Shown here piece by piece: positions 32,897 to 41,654 of a stretch of 48,256 bases of DNA (position 1 is the stretch's first letter; each line of letters starts with the position of its first letter). The notes beneath the pieces were generated by a model. The model ran no database searches. It saw only the letters and a program-made list of their open reading frames with translations, and was not told where the DNA came from. Location: positions 1 through 48,256 of the forward strand of contig DXIP01000016.1 of NCBI GenBank assembly GCA_019112825.1, in the 5' to 3' direction. The DNA is from Alistipes excrementigallinarum. Its GTDB lineage: Bacteria > Bacteroidota > Bacteroidia > Bacteroidales > Rikenellaceae. A program made the position numbers and the translations under genes.

Positions 32897-34870
32897 ATGA
32901 AACGAAAACCCAACCTTCCCAAACTCCTGCTGCAGTGGGGCGTGCTGCTCGCCCTGGCGGGGACCATCCTCCGGGCGAAACTCTCGGGCGAAGGGGTGGA
33001 TGTCGAGGCCTACTGCCCCTTCGGGGGGCTGCAGGCCTTCGGCTCCTATCTGGCCCGCGGCTCGCTGGCCTGTTCGATGTCGATGCTCCAGATTGCCATG
33101 GGGCTCGCGCTGGCCGCGGGGGTCGTGCTCCTTGCCAAGCTCTTCTGCGGCTACCTTTGCCCCGTGGGCACGGTCGTCGGATGGCTCGGAGGGTTGGGCC
33201 GGAGGCTCGGGCTGCGGCGCGAACTGCGGGCGGGGGGCGCTGCGGACCGGCTGCTGCGCGGGGTGAAGTATGCGCTGCTCTTCGTGGTCTTCTACTTCAC
33301 GCTCTCGTCGAGCGAGCTCTTCTGCCACAAGCTGGACCCCTACTACGCCGTCGCCACGGGCTTCGAGGGTGAAATCGTCCTCTGGATGTCGCTCGTGATG
33401 CTCGTCGTGCTGCTTGCGGGGAGCCTCTGCGTCGGGATGTTCTGGTGCCGCTATCTTTGTCCGCTGGGGGCCGCCAGCAACCTCTTCCGCCGCTGGCCGC
33501 TGCTCCTCGCGGCGGCACTTGCGGCCTGGGCGCTCGGCGCCTGGGGCGTGCCGCGGGCATGGCTCTGGGTGCTCGTCCTCCTCTGCGGCGGCGGGGCGCT
33601 GTGGGAGATGGCCTCTCAGCACGACCGCCTTGTGCCGCTGCTCCACGTGCGCCGCGACGTGGCGCGCTGCAACGGCTGCGGCCGCTGCGAACGCCACTGT
33701 CCCTGCGGCATTGCGGTCTGCGCCGAGGCGAAGGTGCGGCACATCGACTGCACGATGTGCGGCGACTGTCTGGCGGCCTGCCCCGTGGGGGCGCTGAGCG
33801 TCGGAGGGCGCCGCTCGCTCAGGTGGCTGCCGGCCCTTGCGGCCGTGGCGCTCCTGCTGGCGGGGATGTGGGTCGGCGTGCGCTTCGAGCTGCCGACCAT
33901 CGACGAGCAGTGGGGCAGCGCCGCGTCGGAGGCAACTCCGCTGCAGCGCTACGAGCTCGAGGGGCTCCGGAGCATCAAGTGCTACGGCTCGTCGAAGGCC
34001 TTTGCCGCCCGCATGCAGCGTGTCGAGGGGGTCTGCGGCGTAAGGACCTTCGTGCGGCGCCACGCCGTCGAGGTGACCTACGACCCGACGCGGACCGATA
34101 CGGTGAAAATCCTCGAGGCCATCTTCACCCCCGTGCGGCAGAAGTTCGCCGCGCCCGCGCACGGGGTCGGGGAGCTGGAGTGCTACCGGCTGGGGGTCGA
34201 GGGGCTCCACGACCGGACGGACATGGCGTGGTTCGGCCTGGCGCTCCGCCGCATCGGCGGGCTCTGCGGCTTCGAGTCGGAGTTCGCCTGCCCGGTGCGG
34301 GTGACCCTCTACGCGCTGCCCGGCACGGCCCTCACGCGGGAGCAGGTGCGCGAGGCGGTCGAGGCACGGGAGCTGGTGCTGACGACCCGCGACGGGGAGC
34401 GGCACATCCCGCTCGACTATGAGCTGCGCAGCTTCGAGCGTGCGGGCACGCTTCCGCGCGGCGAGTTCCTCGAGCGCATGTTCGACCAGGTGTCCCGCCT
34501 TTCGGGACCCTTCAGCGTCAACAGCGAGCGCTGGGGCGACGACCGGCGCTACCCCAAGGGCATCTACGAGTTCGCCTGCCCGGGGCTCGAGAAGCTCCCC
34601 CTGAGGCAGCAGATTCCCTACTTCCGGAGCTACCTCTCGTGCACCGACGGCATCGTTGCGGTCGACTTCGCCCTGCGCGATACGCTGCCCGTCGTGCGGC
34701 TGCACTACGTGCGGGAGCTCTGGGACGACGGGCGGCTTTGGCGCGAACTGCTCCAAGCCCCCGAGTGGCGCGTGCGCATGAGCGACGGCAGCGAGCAGCG
34801 GATGGCTCCGCGGCTGCGCTTCACCCGCGAGGGGCGGAGCATCGACTCCGTGCCGGCCGCCGAACGATAA
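32897..34870 (+). CDS. Membrane polyferredoxin (NapH/CcoG-like) with HMA-like domains
   Basis: The 657-aa protein has about six N-terminal membrane helices carrying three cysteine motifs (EAYCPFGG, FCGYLCPVG, WCRYLCPLG), as in NapH/NosR/CcoG proteins. Two [4Fe-4S] sites follow: C258, C261, C264, C268 and C285, C288, C291, C295. After another membrane helix (near 310-330) a heavy-metal-associated domain begins near residue 352 (LEGLRSIKCYGSSKAFAARM; DP and ILEAI at its end). Its loop is C362-Y-G-S rather than CxxC. Two further HMA-shaped segments (about 428-500 and 555-635) have lost that loop's cysteines. The combination suggests electron transfer linked to metal handling. It lies between a surface-lipoprotein gene and a peptidase gene. 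Confidence 0.85.
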   Translation: MKRKPNLPKLLLQWGVLLALAGTILRAKLSGEGVDVEAYCPFGGLQAFGSYLARGSLACSMSMLQIAMGLALAAGVVLLAKLFCGYLCPVGTVVGWLGGLGRRLGLRRELRAGGAADRLLRGVKYALLFVVFYFTLSSSELFCHKLDPYYAVATGFEGEIVLWMSLVMLVVLLAGSLCVGMFWCRYLCPLGAASNLFRRWPLLLAAALAAWALGAWGVPRAWLWVLVLLCGGGALWEMASQHDRLVPLLHVRRDVARCNGCGRCERHCPCGIAVCAEAKVRHIDCTMCGDCLAACPVGALSVGGRRSLRWLPALAAVALLLAGMWVGVRFELPTIDEQWGSAASEATPLQRYELEGLRSIKCYGSSKAFAARMQRVEGVCGVRTFVRRHAVEVTYDPTRTDTVKILEAIFTPVRQKFAAPAHGVGELECYRLGVEGLHDRTDMAWFGLALRRIGGLCGFESEFACPVRVTLYALPGTALTREQVREAVEARELVLTTRDGERHIPLDYELRSFERAGTLPRGEFLERMFDQVSRLSGPFSVNSERWGDDRRYPKGIYEFACPGLEKLPLRQQIPYFRSYLSCTDGIVAVDFALRDTLPVVRLHYVRELWDDGRLWRELLQAPEWRVRMSDGSEQRMAPRLRFTREGRSIDSVPAAER

Positions 34871-34924
34871 TTGCGGACGGGGGCGGAGGCTCCCGCCCCG
34901 GCGAATGAAAACGAAATCTACCGA

Positions 34925-37096
34925 ATGAAACGATGGTTTATATGCGTCGGCCTGCTGCTGGGGCTCTCCGCCCCGCTCCGGGCCGACGAAGGAATGTGGA
35001 TGGTCCACGCGCTGGACGGAAGGCTCGCCGCACGGCTCGACTCGGCCGGGCTGCGGCTCGACGTGGGCGAGCTCTACGACGAAGGGCGCCCGTCGCTCTC
35101 CGATGCCGTGGTCGCCTTCGACGGCGGTGTGGGGAGCGGAAGCGTCATCTCCGACCGCGGACTGGTAATCACCAACCACCACGTCGCCTACGGCGACATC
35201 TGCGCCCTCTCGACCTCGGAGCGTGACCTGCTCCGCGCGGGCTTCTGGGCCCGTACGGCCGAGGAGGAGCTTCCCGTCGAGGGGCGGAGCGTCTGGTTCC
35301 TGCGCCGTACGCTGGACGTGACGCGGCAGGCGCGGCAGCTCCGCGCGCGGATGGAGGCCGAGGGGCGCTGGGGTCCCATGTCGCTGCGCAGGCTCTATGC
35401 CGAGCTGGAGTGCCTCTACGGGGGCGACTCCACCCTGGAGGTGCGCTGCACGTCGCTCTGGGGCGGCGAGCGCTACCTGCTCCACTTCTACGAGGTCTAC
35501 CGCGACGTGCGGCTGGTGGGCTGTCCGCCTGCCTCCGTCGGGGCCTTCGGCGGCGATGCCGACAACTGGAGCTGGCCGCAGCACAAGGGCGACTTCGCTC
35601 TCTACCGCGTCTATGCCGACTCGGCGGGCCGTCCGGCCGACTATTCGCCCCGCAACCGGCCGCTCAACCCCCGCCGCGTGCTGACGCTCTCGAGGCGCGG
35701 GGTGCGGGAGGGTGATTTCACCCTGGTGCTCGGTTACCCGGGCCGAACGGAGCGCTACGCCCCGTCGTATGCCGTGGCCGAGAAGCAGCAGGTGGAGAAC
35801 CCCGTGGTGGTGGCCAACCGGCAGCTTAGGCGGCAGCTCCTTGCCCGGCGGATGGAGCGCATCGGGGAGGTGCGGCGCGCCTATGCCGACGAATACTTCT
35901 CGCTGAGCAACTTCACCGACCTGGCGCGGTGGGAGAACCGCTGCCTGCAGCGCTTCGACGTGGTTGCACGCCGCGCGGAGGAGGAGCAGCGCCTTGCGGC
36001 GTGGCTCCGTGGCGACTCGGCGCGAAGGGCCGCCTGGGGTGATGTCTGCGCCGAACTGCAGCGCCTCTATGCGGCGCGGCGCACGGCGCAGCGGCAGCTG
36101 GTCAACATGCGCGAGTCGTGGTTCGGAGCCAGCCGCGCGTGGCTCGTGGCCAACCGTCTGGCGGCCCTCGCGGGGCGTCTGGAGCGGCAGGGGCGCGACT
36201 CGCTTCGTGCGGGGGATGCCGAGCTGCAGAGCCTGCACCGCATCGCCGCGCCGCTGCAGGGCGGATACGACGCCGCAACCGACCGTGCGCTGCTGAGCGC
36301 CATGACCGAACGCTTCACCGACAGCATCCCCCGCGCGCTGTGGGGCGAGGCGATGGCCGCACGCTTCGATGCGGCGGGGGGCGACGCCGCACGCATGGCG
36401 GCCGAGGCCTTCGACCGTTCGGTCTGCTCCGACGCCCAGCGCTTCGAGGCCTTTTTCGCAGGTGGACGCTCCCTTGCTGAGATTCGCCGGGATGCGCTGG
36501 TCGAACTCGTCGGCTCGGTCTCGGTTTCCCGCTTCACGGGGGCGGTACGCGAGGCCGAACGCCGCGCCGGGGGCGACCTGCACGAAGCCAGGGCGCGCTA
36601 CGCGCGGGCCCTCTACGCCTTCCGCTGTGCCGAGGGGCGGCTCCAGTATCCCGATGCCAACTCGACGATGCGCCTGAGCTACGGCCGTGTCCGTTCGCTT
36701 GCCCCTTCGGACGGGGTGTCGCTCTCGTGGCGGAGCACGGCGGCGGGTCTTGTCGAGAAGTACGACCCGGGGGATGAGCGCTTCCGCCTCGATTCAACTC
36801 TGCGGCGGCTGCTCTCTGAGGGCGCGTGGGGTGCGTGGGGCGAAGAGGGGGTGCTGACGGTCAACTTCCTCACGGACAACGACATTACGGGCGGCAGCTC
36901 GGGCAGCCCGGTGCTCGACGCCCGGGGACGGCTCGTCGGTCTGGCCTTCGACGGCAACCGCGAATCGATGGCCGGAAACTTCTGGTACCATCCCGACCTG
37001 GCGCGCACGGTCTGCGTCGATATCCGCTTCGTGATGTGGACCATCGAACGCTATGCCGGCGCCGATTGGCTGCTGCGCGAACTGCGCTTCGAGTAG
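34925..37096 (+). CDS. Dipeptidyl peptidase, S46 family, DPP7-type
   Basis: This periplasmic enzyme removes dipeptides from peptide N-termini. The 723-aa protein has a signal peptide (MKRWFICVGLLLGLSAPLRA) and mature start DEGMW. The catalytic triad is visible: His in TNHHVAYG (85/86), Asp223 in PQHKGDF, Ser659 in GGSSGSPV. The residue 18 after the catalytic serine is glycine (G677, in AFDGN). In this family glycine marks DPP7 (broad, hydrophobic P1 residues) and arginine marks DPP11 (acidic). It supplies dipeptides for asaccharolytic growth. It is the last gene of the block, 54 bp after the polyferredoxin, and is followed by a terminator. Confidence 0.93.
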   Translation: MKRWFICVGLLLGLSAPLRADEGMWMVHALDGRLAARLDSAGLRLDVGELYDEGRPSLSDAVVAFDGGVGSGSVISDRGLVITNHHVAYGDICALSTSERDLLRAGFWARTAEEELPVEGRSVWFLRRTLDVTRQARQLRARMEAEGRWGPMSLRRLYAELECLYGGDSTLEVRCTSLWGGERYLLHFYEVYRDVRLVGCPPASVGAFGGDADNWSWPQHKGDFALYRVYADSAGRPADYSPRNRPLNPRRVLTLSRRGVREGDFTLVLGYPGRTERYAPSYAVAEKQQVENPVVVANRQLRRQLLARRMERIGEVRRAYADEYFSLSNFTDLARWENRCLQRFDVVARRAEEEQRLAAWLRGDSARRAAWGDVCAELQRLYAARRTAQRQLVNMRESWFGASRAWLVANRLAALAGRLERQGRDSLRAGDAELQSLHRIAAPLQGGYDAATDRALLSAMTERFTDSIPRALWGEAMAARFDAAGGDAARMAAEAFDRSVCSDAQRFEAFFAGGRSLAEIRRDALVELVGSVSVSRFTGAVREAERRAGGDLHEARARYARALYAFRCAEGRLQYPDANSTMRLSYGRVRSLAPSDGVSLSWRSTAAGLVEKYDPGDERFRLDSTLRRLLSEGAWGAWGEEGVLTVNFLTDNDITGGSSGSPVLDARGRLVGLAFDGNRESMAGNFWYHPDLARTVCVDIRFVMWTIERYAGADWLLRELRFE

Positions 37097-37112
37097 TGCG
37101 CCTTAAAACCGC

Positions 37113-37147
37113 GAGGGGGCCCTCCGACATCATCGGACGGCCCCCTC
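37113..37147. terminator. Terminator between convergent peptidase and HAD genes
   Basis: GAGGGGGCC (37113-37121) pairs with GGCCCCCTC (37139-37147), with an inner tccga/tcgga stem, followed by tgttctctt. On the other strand the hairpin is followed by a mixed sequence (ggttttaagg), so it may act in both directions. Confidence 0.75.
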
Positions 37148-37175
37148 TGTTCTCTTCCGGAGTGCGTTCTGCAGG

Positions 37176-37829
37176 TCAGCGGCCGGTCAGCAGCCGGCTG
37201 AGCTCCCCGACGTCGGCGACGATATGACCGGCGCCTGCCGCCTCGAGCTCCTCGCGCGAGCCGTAGCCGTAGAGCACCCCAATCGATTCGATGCCCACCG
37301 AGGCGGCCCCCTCGATGTCGAAGCGGCGGTCGCCCACCATCACCGCCCGGGCGGGGTCCTGAACCCCCAGCCCCTCGACGGCCAGACGCAGCACCTCGCT
37401 CTTGGTCGTGCGCGAGCCGTCGAGCGTGCTCCCCTCGATGAGGTCGAAGTAGCGGTCGATGGCGAAGTGTTCCGCAATCTGTCGGGCGAAGGGCGAGGGC
37501 TTCGAGGTGGCCATCGCGATGCGGGCGCCCCCGTCGTGCAGCTCCTCCAGCAGCTCCGTGATGCCGGCGTAGAGCTCGTTCTCGAAGATGCCCTTCGGGG
37601 CGAAGTATTCGCGCGTGAGGGCGATGGCCTCTTCGGCCCGGGCGTCGTCCATGCCGTAGAACTCGCGGAAGGAGTCCTTGAGCGGCGGCCCGATGAAGGG
37701 GCAGAGTGTGCTCAGGTCGGTCACTTCGATGCCGAAGTGGCGCAGGGCGTACTGCACCGAGCGGGTGATGCCCAGCATGGGGTCGGTCAGCGTGCCGTCG
37801 AGGTCGAAGAAGATGTATCTCCAGTGCAT
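37176..37829 (-). CDS. HAD-superfamily phosphatase (phosphoglycolate phosphatase-like)
   Basis: The 217-aa protein has HAD motif I FFDLDGTLTDP (D9, D11), a helical cap with CPFIGPPLKDSF as in PGP/PpaX-type enzymes, motif II MATSKPS, motif III lysine in STLDGSRTTKSEVL, and motif IV VMVGDRRFDIEGA. The substrate is uncertain; the family removes phosphate from phosphoglycolate, pyrophosphate or sugar phosphates. It is a single gene behind its own promoter. Confidence 0.9.
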   Translation of the reverse strand: MHWRYIFFDLDGTLTDPMLGITRSVQYALRHFGIEVTDLSTLCPFIGPPLKDSFREFYGMDDARAEEAIALTREYFAPKGIFENELYAGITELLEELHDGGARIAMATSKPSPFARQIAEHFAIDRYFDLIEGSTLDGSRTTKSEVLRLAVEGLGVQDPARAVMVGDRRFDIEGAASVGIESIGVLYGYGSREELEAAGAGHIVADVGELSRLLTGR

Positions 37830-37860
37830 GGCTCTCTTGTTTGTTCTCTGTTGTGCGGTG

Positions 37861-37892
37861 CAAAGATAGGAATCCGGCTCCGATTTTCGAAA
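37861..37892 (-). promoter_or_regulatory. Promoter of the HAD phosphatase gene
   Basis: On the minus strand TATCTTTG (37861-37868) is a perfect -7 box, with TTTC (37889-37892) 20 bp upstream. The leader before the ATG at 37829 is about 25-30 nt. Confidence 0.7.
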
Positions 37893-37904
37893 CCGGCTGA
37901 GTTT

Positions 37905-38065
37905 TTCCGGCAGACGGGCTTTCCTCCATCCCTTTTCCCGGCAGTCGGTCTTCCCTCCGTCCCTTTCCCGTCCGGCTACTTTTCTACTGCCTCTTTTTCA
38001 GCCTACGTGGTGGTCTTCCCGCCGTCCCTTTTCCGTCCGGCGGGCTTCCTCCGCAGGCCGGTCGG
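37905..38065. repeat. Degenerate 30-bp repeats in the gene-free stretch before the HAD gene
   Basis: A unit close to ttttccggcagacgggcttcc followed by tccgtccc recurs about four times with changes (from about 37904, 37933, 37963 and 38030). One spacer of about 35 bp interrupts the series. The stretch 37830-38286 holds no gene; besides these repeats it has the HAD promoter and two hairpins described separately. Confidence 0.5.
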
Positions 38066-38073
38066 CGGCGCTT

Positions 38074-38099
38074 CCTCCGGCAACGGACCTTGCCGGAGG
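38074..38099. other. Perfect 10-bp hairpin without U-tract
   Basis: CCTCCGGCAA (38074-38083) pairs exactly with TTGCCGGAGG (38090-38099) around a 6-base loop. There is no T-run on either side, so it is not a standard terminator. Confidence 0.6.
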
Positions 38100-38176
38100 G
38101 GGTCGGCGGAGGGGTGTCCTCAGCGATTCAGCCTTCCCTCTCCTTCTTCTCGTGCAGCCCTCCGGAAAAAGAGTGG

Positions 38177-38208
38177 GGGAGCATCGGCCCGTATGGGGCG
38201 ATGCTCCC
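38177..38208 (-). terminator. Terminator of the iorA-to-CoA-transferase operon
   Basis: GGGAGCATCG and CGATGCTCCC form a 10-bp stem. Three more CCC/GGG pairs lie beyond one mismatch, with loop gtat. Reading on the minus strand it is followed by cactctttttcc, a U-rich tail, and stands about 80 bp beyond the CoA-transferase stop. Confidence 0.85.
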
Positions 38209-38286
38209 TCCCTTCGTGGTTTGCGCGGGCGCGGAGCCTCCTGCCGTTCAACCCGTCCGTGCACACCGGACGCTCCGCAGTCCCGC

Positions 38287-39582
38287 TCAGTGCTTCAGCC
38301 GCAGGAACGAGTAGCCGTAACGCTCGGCCGCCGCCCGCTCCAGCTCCTCGCGCACCGAGGGGTGGGCGATGTCGATGAGCGCACGGGCGCGCTCGGCAAG
38401 GTTGCGGCCGCGCAGCTGCGCCACGCCGTACTCGGTGACGATGTTCTGCACCATGTGGCGCGTGGTGACCACACCGGCGCCCGGCGTGAGCAGCGCCTTG
38501 ATTTTCGAGGCCCCCTTGGGGGTGGTCGACGGAATGGCGATGAAGGTCTTGCCCCCTTCGGAGAGTGCGCCGCCGTACATGAAGTCGTGCTGCCCGCCGA
38601 CGCCCGAGATGATGCGCGTGCCGACCGAATCGGCGCACACCTGGCCGGTGAGGTCCACCTCGACGGCCGAGTTGATGGCCATCACCTTGGGGTTCTGACG
38701 GATGCGGAAGGGGTCGTTGGTCCAGGCCACATCCTTCATCACCAGCTCCTTGCAGTAGTCCATGTAGTCGTACAGGCGCCGCGAACCCAGCGCCAGCGAT
38801 GCCACGCTGATGCCCGGCATGACGCTCTTCTGCGAGTTGTCGATGACGCCGCTCTCGATGAGCGGCAGCACGCCGTCGGTCATCGCCTCGGTGTGCAGAC
38901 CGAGGTGCTTGTGCCCCTTGAGCGCCGCCAGCACGGCGTTGGGGATGCCTCCCACGCCAATCTGGAGCGTCGCTCCGTCGGGAATCATCTCGGCGATGTA
39001 GTTGCCGATGCGCCGCTCGGCATCGCTCGGCACGGCCGTCGGCACCTCGACCAGCGGGTCGTCGACCTCGACGGCGGCGGCCAGCTTCGAGATGTGAATC
39101 ACGGCGTCGCCGTAGGAGAAGGGCATCGCCTTGTTGATTTGGCCGATGAGCGTGTGGGCGCACTCGGCGGCCGAGACGGCCAGGTCGGCCGAGACGCCGA
39201 ACGAGCAGTAGCCCTCCTCGTTGGGCTGCGAGAGGTTGAGCAGCGCCACGTCGACCGGCAGCGTTCCGTCGCGGAACATGGCGGGAATCTCGCCCAGGAA
39301 GGCGGGGATGCTCTGTCCGTAGCCCTCGGCGAGCCAGCGGCGGATGTTGTTGGCCACGAAGAGGCTGTTGACCAGGAAGCTCTCCCGGTTCTCGGGCTTG
39401 CAGTAGGGGGCGTCGAAGGTACCCACGGCGAAGGCCGAGTAGACCTTCACGTCGGTGAGCTCCCCGGCGCGGTCGGCCATGGCGCGGACCAGCGTTTCGG
39501 GAATCGAGGTGCTCCCCTGGATGTAGACGCTGCTGTGGGATTGGATGAGGCGCACCGCCTCGGCGGCTGTCGTGTATTTCAT
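38287..39582 (-). CDS. Acetyl-CoA hydrolase/transferase family CoA-transferase
   Basis: The 431-aa protein is of the 4-hydroxybutyrate CoA-transferase type. Its N-domain contains MKYTTAAEAVRLIQSHSSVY and QGSTSIPETLVRAMADRAG. The catalytic glutamate sits in HLGLHTEAMTDGV, and GIGGQxD-like IISGVGGQHDFMYGG with PSTTPKGASKI follows. It moves CoA between acyl groups. Here, downstream of an aminotransferase and a 2-oxoacid:ferredoxin oxidoreductase, the likely donor is the acyl-CoA they make (for example phenylacetyl- or indoleacetyl-CoA) and the acceptor acetate or another acid, conserving the thioester energy. It is the last gene of the operon, 101 bp after the aminotransferase, before a clear terminator. 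Confidence 0.88.
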   Translation of the reverse strand: MKYTTAAEAVRLIQSHSSVYIQGSTSIPETLVRAMADRAGELTDVKVYSAFAVGTFDAPYCKPENRESFLVNSLFVANNIRRWLAEGYGQSIPAFLGEIPAMFRDGTLPVDVALLNLSQPNEEGYCSFGVSADLAVSAAECAHTLIGQINKAMPFSYGDAVIHISKLAAAVEVDDPLVEVPTAVPSDAERRIGNYIAEMIPDGATLQIGVGGIPNAVLAALKGHKHLGLHTEAMTDGVLPLIESGVIDNSQKSVMPGISVASLALGSRRLYDYMDYCKELVMKDVAWTNDPFRIRQNPKVMAINSAVEVDLTGQVCADSVGTRIISGVGGQHDFMYGGALSEGGKTFIAIPSTTPKGASKIKALLTPGAGVVTTRHMVQNIVTEYGVAQLRGRNLAERARALIDIAHPSVREELERAAAERYGYSFLRLKH

Positions 39583-39683
39583 GCGGATGGTTTTCTCTTG
39601 CTGTGTGTGTTACGGGTGTAGAAGTTGACGGCGGAGGCGGGGGCCCGGATGGACGGGGCAGCCCCGCCTCCGCGCGGTCGTTT

Positions 39684-40994
39684 TTATCGGTGGTCGCGCT
39701 CGAAGAGGGCCAGACGCCGGTCGAGCTCCTCGAACTGGTCGGGTCGGTTCATCTGCGAGATGCAGACACGGATGCCCGGCTGCTGGCTGCCCGTCGAGGT
39801 GAGCGAGATGGCGCAGACACCGTAGAGCAGCAGCTCGCGCAGCAGCTCGGCGCTCGACATCGAGCCGTAGCCGATGGTGTAGAAGAATCCGTCGCTCACC
39901 GGTTCGCCCAGGTCGTGGTCGTAGACGATGCGGAAGCCGTGGCGCGTGAAGGCCTCCTTTGTAAGGTGGGCGCGGCGGGCGTACTCCGAGGTCTCCTCGA
40001 CGAAGTTGAGCCGGCCGTCGGCCGCTGCGCGGAACATGGCCGCCAGGGCGTGCTGCGCCGAGTGGCTCGTACCGGACGAGGCGGCGTAGAGGAACGTCAG
40101 CACGTAGGCGTCACCCAGCCGTGCGATGCCGTAGCGGCGGCGCAGCTCGGGGTATTCGCGGTGGAAGAGGCCGTCCGAGATGGCCGCGATGGCGATGCGC
40201 TGGCCGGCGTAGCTGAAGATTTTCGAAGCCGAGAGCATCAGGATGTAGTTCTTCGTATAGCGGGCCACCGTCGCCTGGAAGGGCGCCTCGAAGGGGTGTC
40301 CCAGCGGCTTGCGGAAGTCCATGCAGAGGTAGGCCAAATCCTCGATGACCACGGCGTCGTACTTCGTAGCCAGCTCGCCCACCATGCGCAGCTCCTCCTC
40401 CGTGAGGCAAATCCACGCCGGGTTGTTGGGGTTCGAGTAGACGATGGCGGCGATGTTGCCCTCGCGCAGGAAGCTCTCGAGCTTGGGCCCCAGCTTCTCG
40501 GCACGGTAGTCGTAGATGTCGAACGAGACGCTCGGAATGCCCAGAATGCGCGTCTGACTGCGCTGCACGGGGAATCCGGGGTCGATGAAGAGAATCGTGT
40601 TCCGCTTGGGGTCGAGCTGCGAGCAGAGCTGGAAGAGGGTGAAGCTCCCCTGCATCGAACCGACGGTGGGGATGCAGCCGCGGGGGCTCACCTCGATGTC
40701 CAGGAAGGCGCGGATGAAGCGCGAAGCCTCCTCCTTGAGCGGCTCGATGCCGTACATGTTGGGATACTGCGACGCCACGCCGCGGTGCAGCGCCTCGCAT
40801 TCGGCCTCGACGCCCACCTTCTCGGGCGGAAGCCCCGGTACGCCCATCTCGAGGTGGATGAACTCCGTTCCGGTGGCCTGCTCCATCAGGCGTGCGATGT
40901 CGCCCGACTGGCGGATGGTCGCCTGGGCGATGTCGGCGATGTCCATGCGCTCCAGCGCGGAGTCGAGCACGGAGTGTTCAAAGGGGATGTTCAT
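39684..40994 (-). CDS. PLP-dependent class I/II aminotransferase
   Basis: The 436-aa protein has the fold-type I aminotransferase motifs: VGSMQGSFTLFQLC, YSNPNNPAWICLTEEEL, VIEDLAYLCMDF (Asp contacting the PLP ring nitrogen) and LSASKIFSYAGQR with the PLP-binding lysine, then ISLTSTGSQQPGIRVCISQM. The amino-donor cannot be read directly. Coupling to IorAB suggests an aromatic or branched-chain amino acid feeding the oxidoreductase with its 2-oxoacid. Its start overlaps the iorB stop by 4 bp, so translation is coupled. Confidence 0.88.
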   Translation of the reverse strand: MNIPFEHSVLDSALERMDIADIAQATIRQSGDIARLMEQATGTEFIHLEMGVPGLPPEKVGVEAECEALHRGVASQYPNMYGIEPLKEEASRFIRAFLDIEVSPRGCIPTVGSMQGSFTLFQLCSQLDPKRNTILFIDPGFPVQRSQTRILGIPSVSFDIYDYRAEKLGPKLESFLREGNIAAIVYSNPNNPAWICLTEEELRMVGELATKYDAVVIEDLAYLCMDFRKPLGHPFEAPFQATVARYTKNYILMLSASKIFSYAGQRIAIAAISDGLFHREYPELRRRYGIARLGDAYVLTFLYAASSGTSHSAQHALAAMFRAAADGRLNFVEETSEYARRAHLTKEAFTRHGFRIVYDHDLGEPVSDGFFYTIGYGSMSSAELLRELLLYGVCAISLTSTGSQQPGIRVCISQMNRPDQFEELDRRLALFERDHR

Positions 40995-41578
40995 CGCCGG
41001 GCCGTTTTGAGTGCGTGTTCGTATCCGGCGCGGAAGGCGGCGAGGTTCGTCTCGACCACCGCGTCGCCCTTGCGTGCGAAGATGTCGCGGATGCCCTGCT
41101 CGAGCTTCTCGGCCTCCAGACCGAGGAAGGGCGCGGCGGCGCCCAGCAGCACGATGTTGGCCGCACGGGGCGAAGCCGCCTGGCGGGCCAGTGCGTCGAC
41201 GTCGAGTGCCACGACGTGGGGCAGACGCTTCAGTTCACCCTCCAGCGCTTCGTTCTCGGGATAGTTCGGGATGTTGACGAAGGGGGTGGTGTTGGTGATG
41301 ACCCAGCCGTCGGACGAGAGCCAGGGCAGGTAACGCAGCGCCTCCATCGGCTCGAGCGAGATGATGATGTCGGCCCCTCCCTGCGGAATGAGGTCCGAGG
41401 CGATGGGCTCGGAGCTGATGCGCAGATTCGACTGCACGTCGCCGCCGCGCTGGCTCATGCCGTGAACTTCGGCCTGCTTGATGCGGAGCCCTTCGTTGAG
41501 GGCCGCCTTGCCGATGATGGCGGCGATGGAGAGGATGCCCTGTCCGCCGACGCCCGAAAGTATGATGTCTTTTTTCAT
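40991..41578 (-). CDS. iorB: Indolepyruvate:ferredoxin oxidoreductase, beta subunit
   Basis: This is the gamma-type subunit of a 2-oxoacid:ferredoxin oxidoreductase, 195 aa. It shows IILSGVGGQGILSIAAIIGK at the N-terminus, EVHGMSQRGGDVQSNLRIS and SLEPMEALRYLPWLS, the standard IorB signature. It pairs with the iorA product encoded 76 bp upstream. Together they convert an aryl-2-oxoacid plus CoA to aryl-acyl-CoA, CO2 and reduced ferredoxin in the cytoplasm. The ATG at 41578 begins MKKDIILSG. Confidence 0.92.
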   Translation of the reverse strand: MKKDIILSGVGGQGILSIAAIIGKAALNEGLRIKQAEVHGMSQRGGDVQSNLRISSEPIASDLIPQGGADIIISLEPMEALRYLPWLSSDGWVITNTTPFVNIPNYPENEALEGELKRLPHVVALDVDALARQAASPRAANIVLLGAAAPFLGLEAEKLEQGIRDIFARKGDAVVETNLAAFRAGYEHALKTARR

Positions 41579-41654
41579 GGGATGCTCTTCGTTTTGTTCC
41601 GGGGAGCCGCACCGGATGGAGTTGCCGTCCGGTGCGCGCCTCTCCGGATGCGGT

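Noticed and set aside
32816..36583. 1255-aa minus-strand open frame opposite the polyferredoxin and peptidase
   Set aside because: It lies entirely opposite genes with complete catalytic or metal-binding motifs. High GC keeps the antisense frame open.
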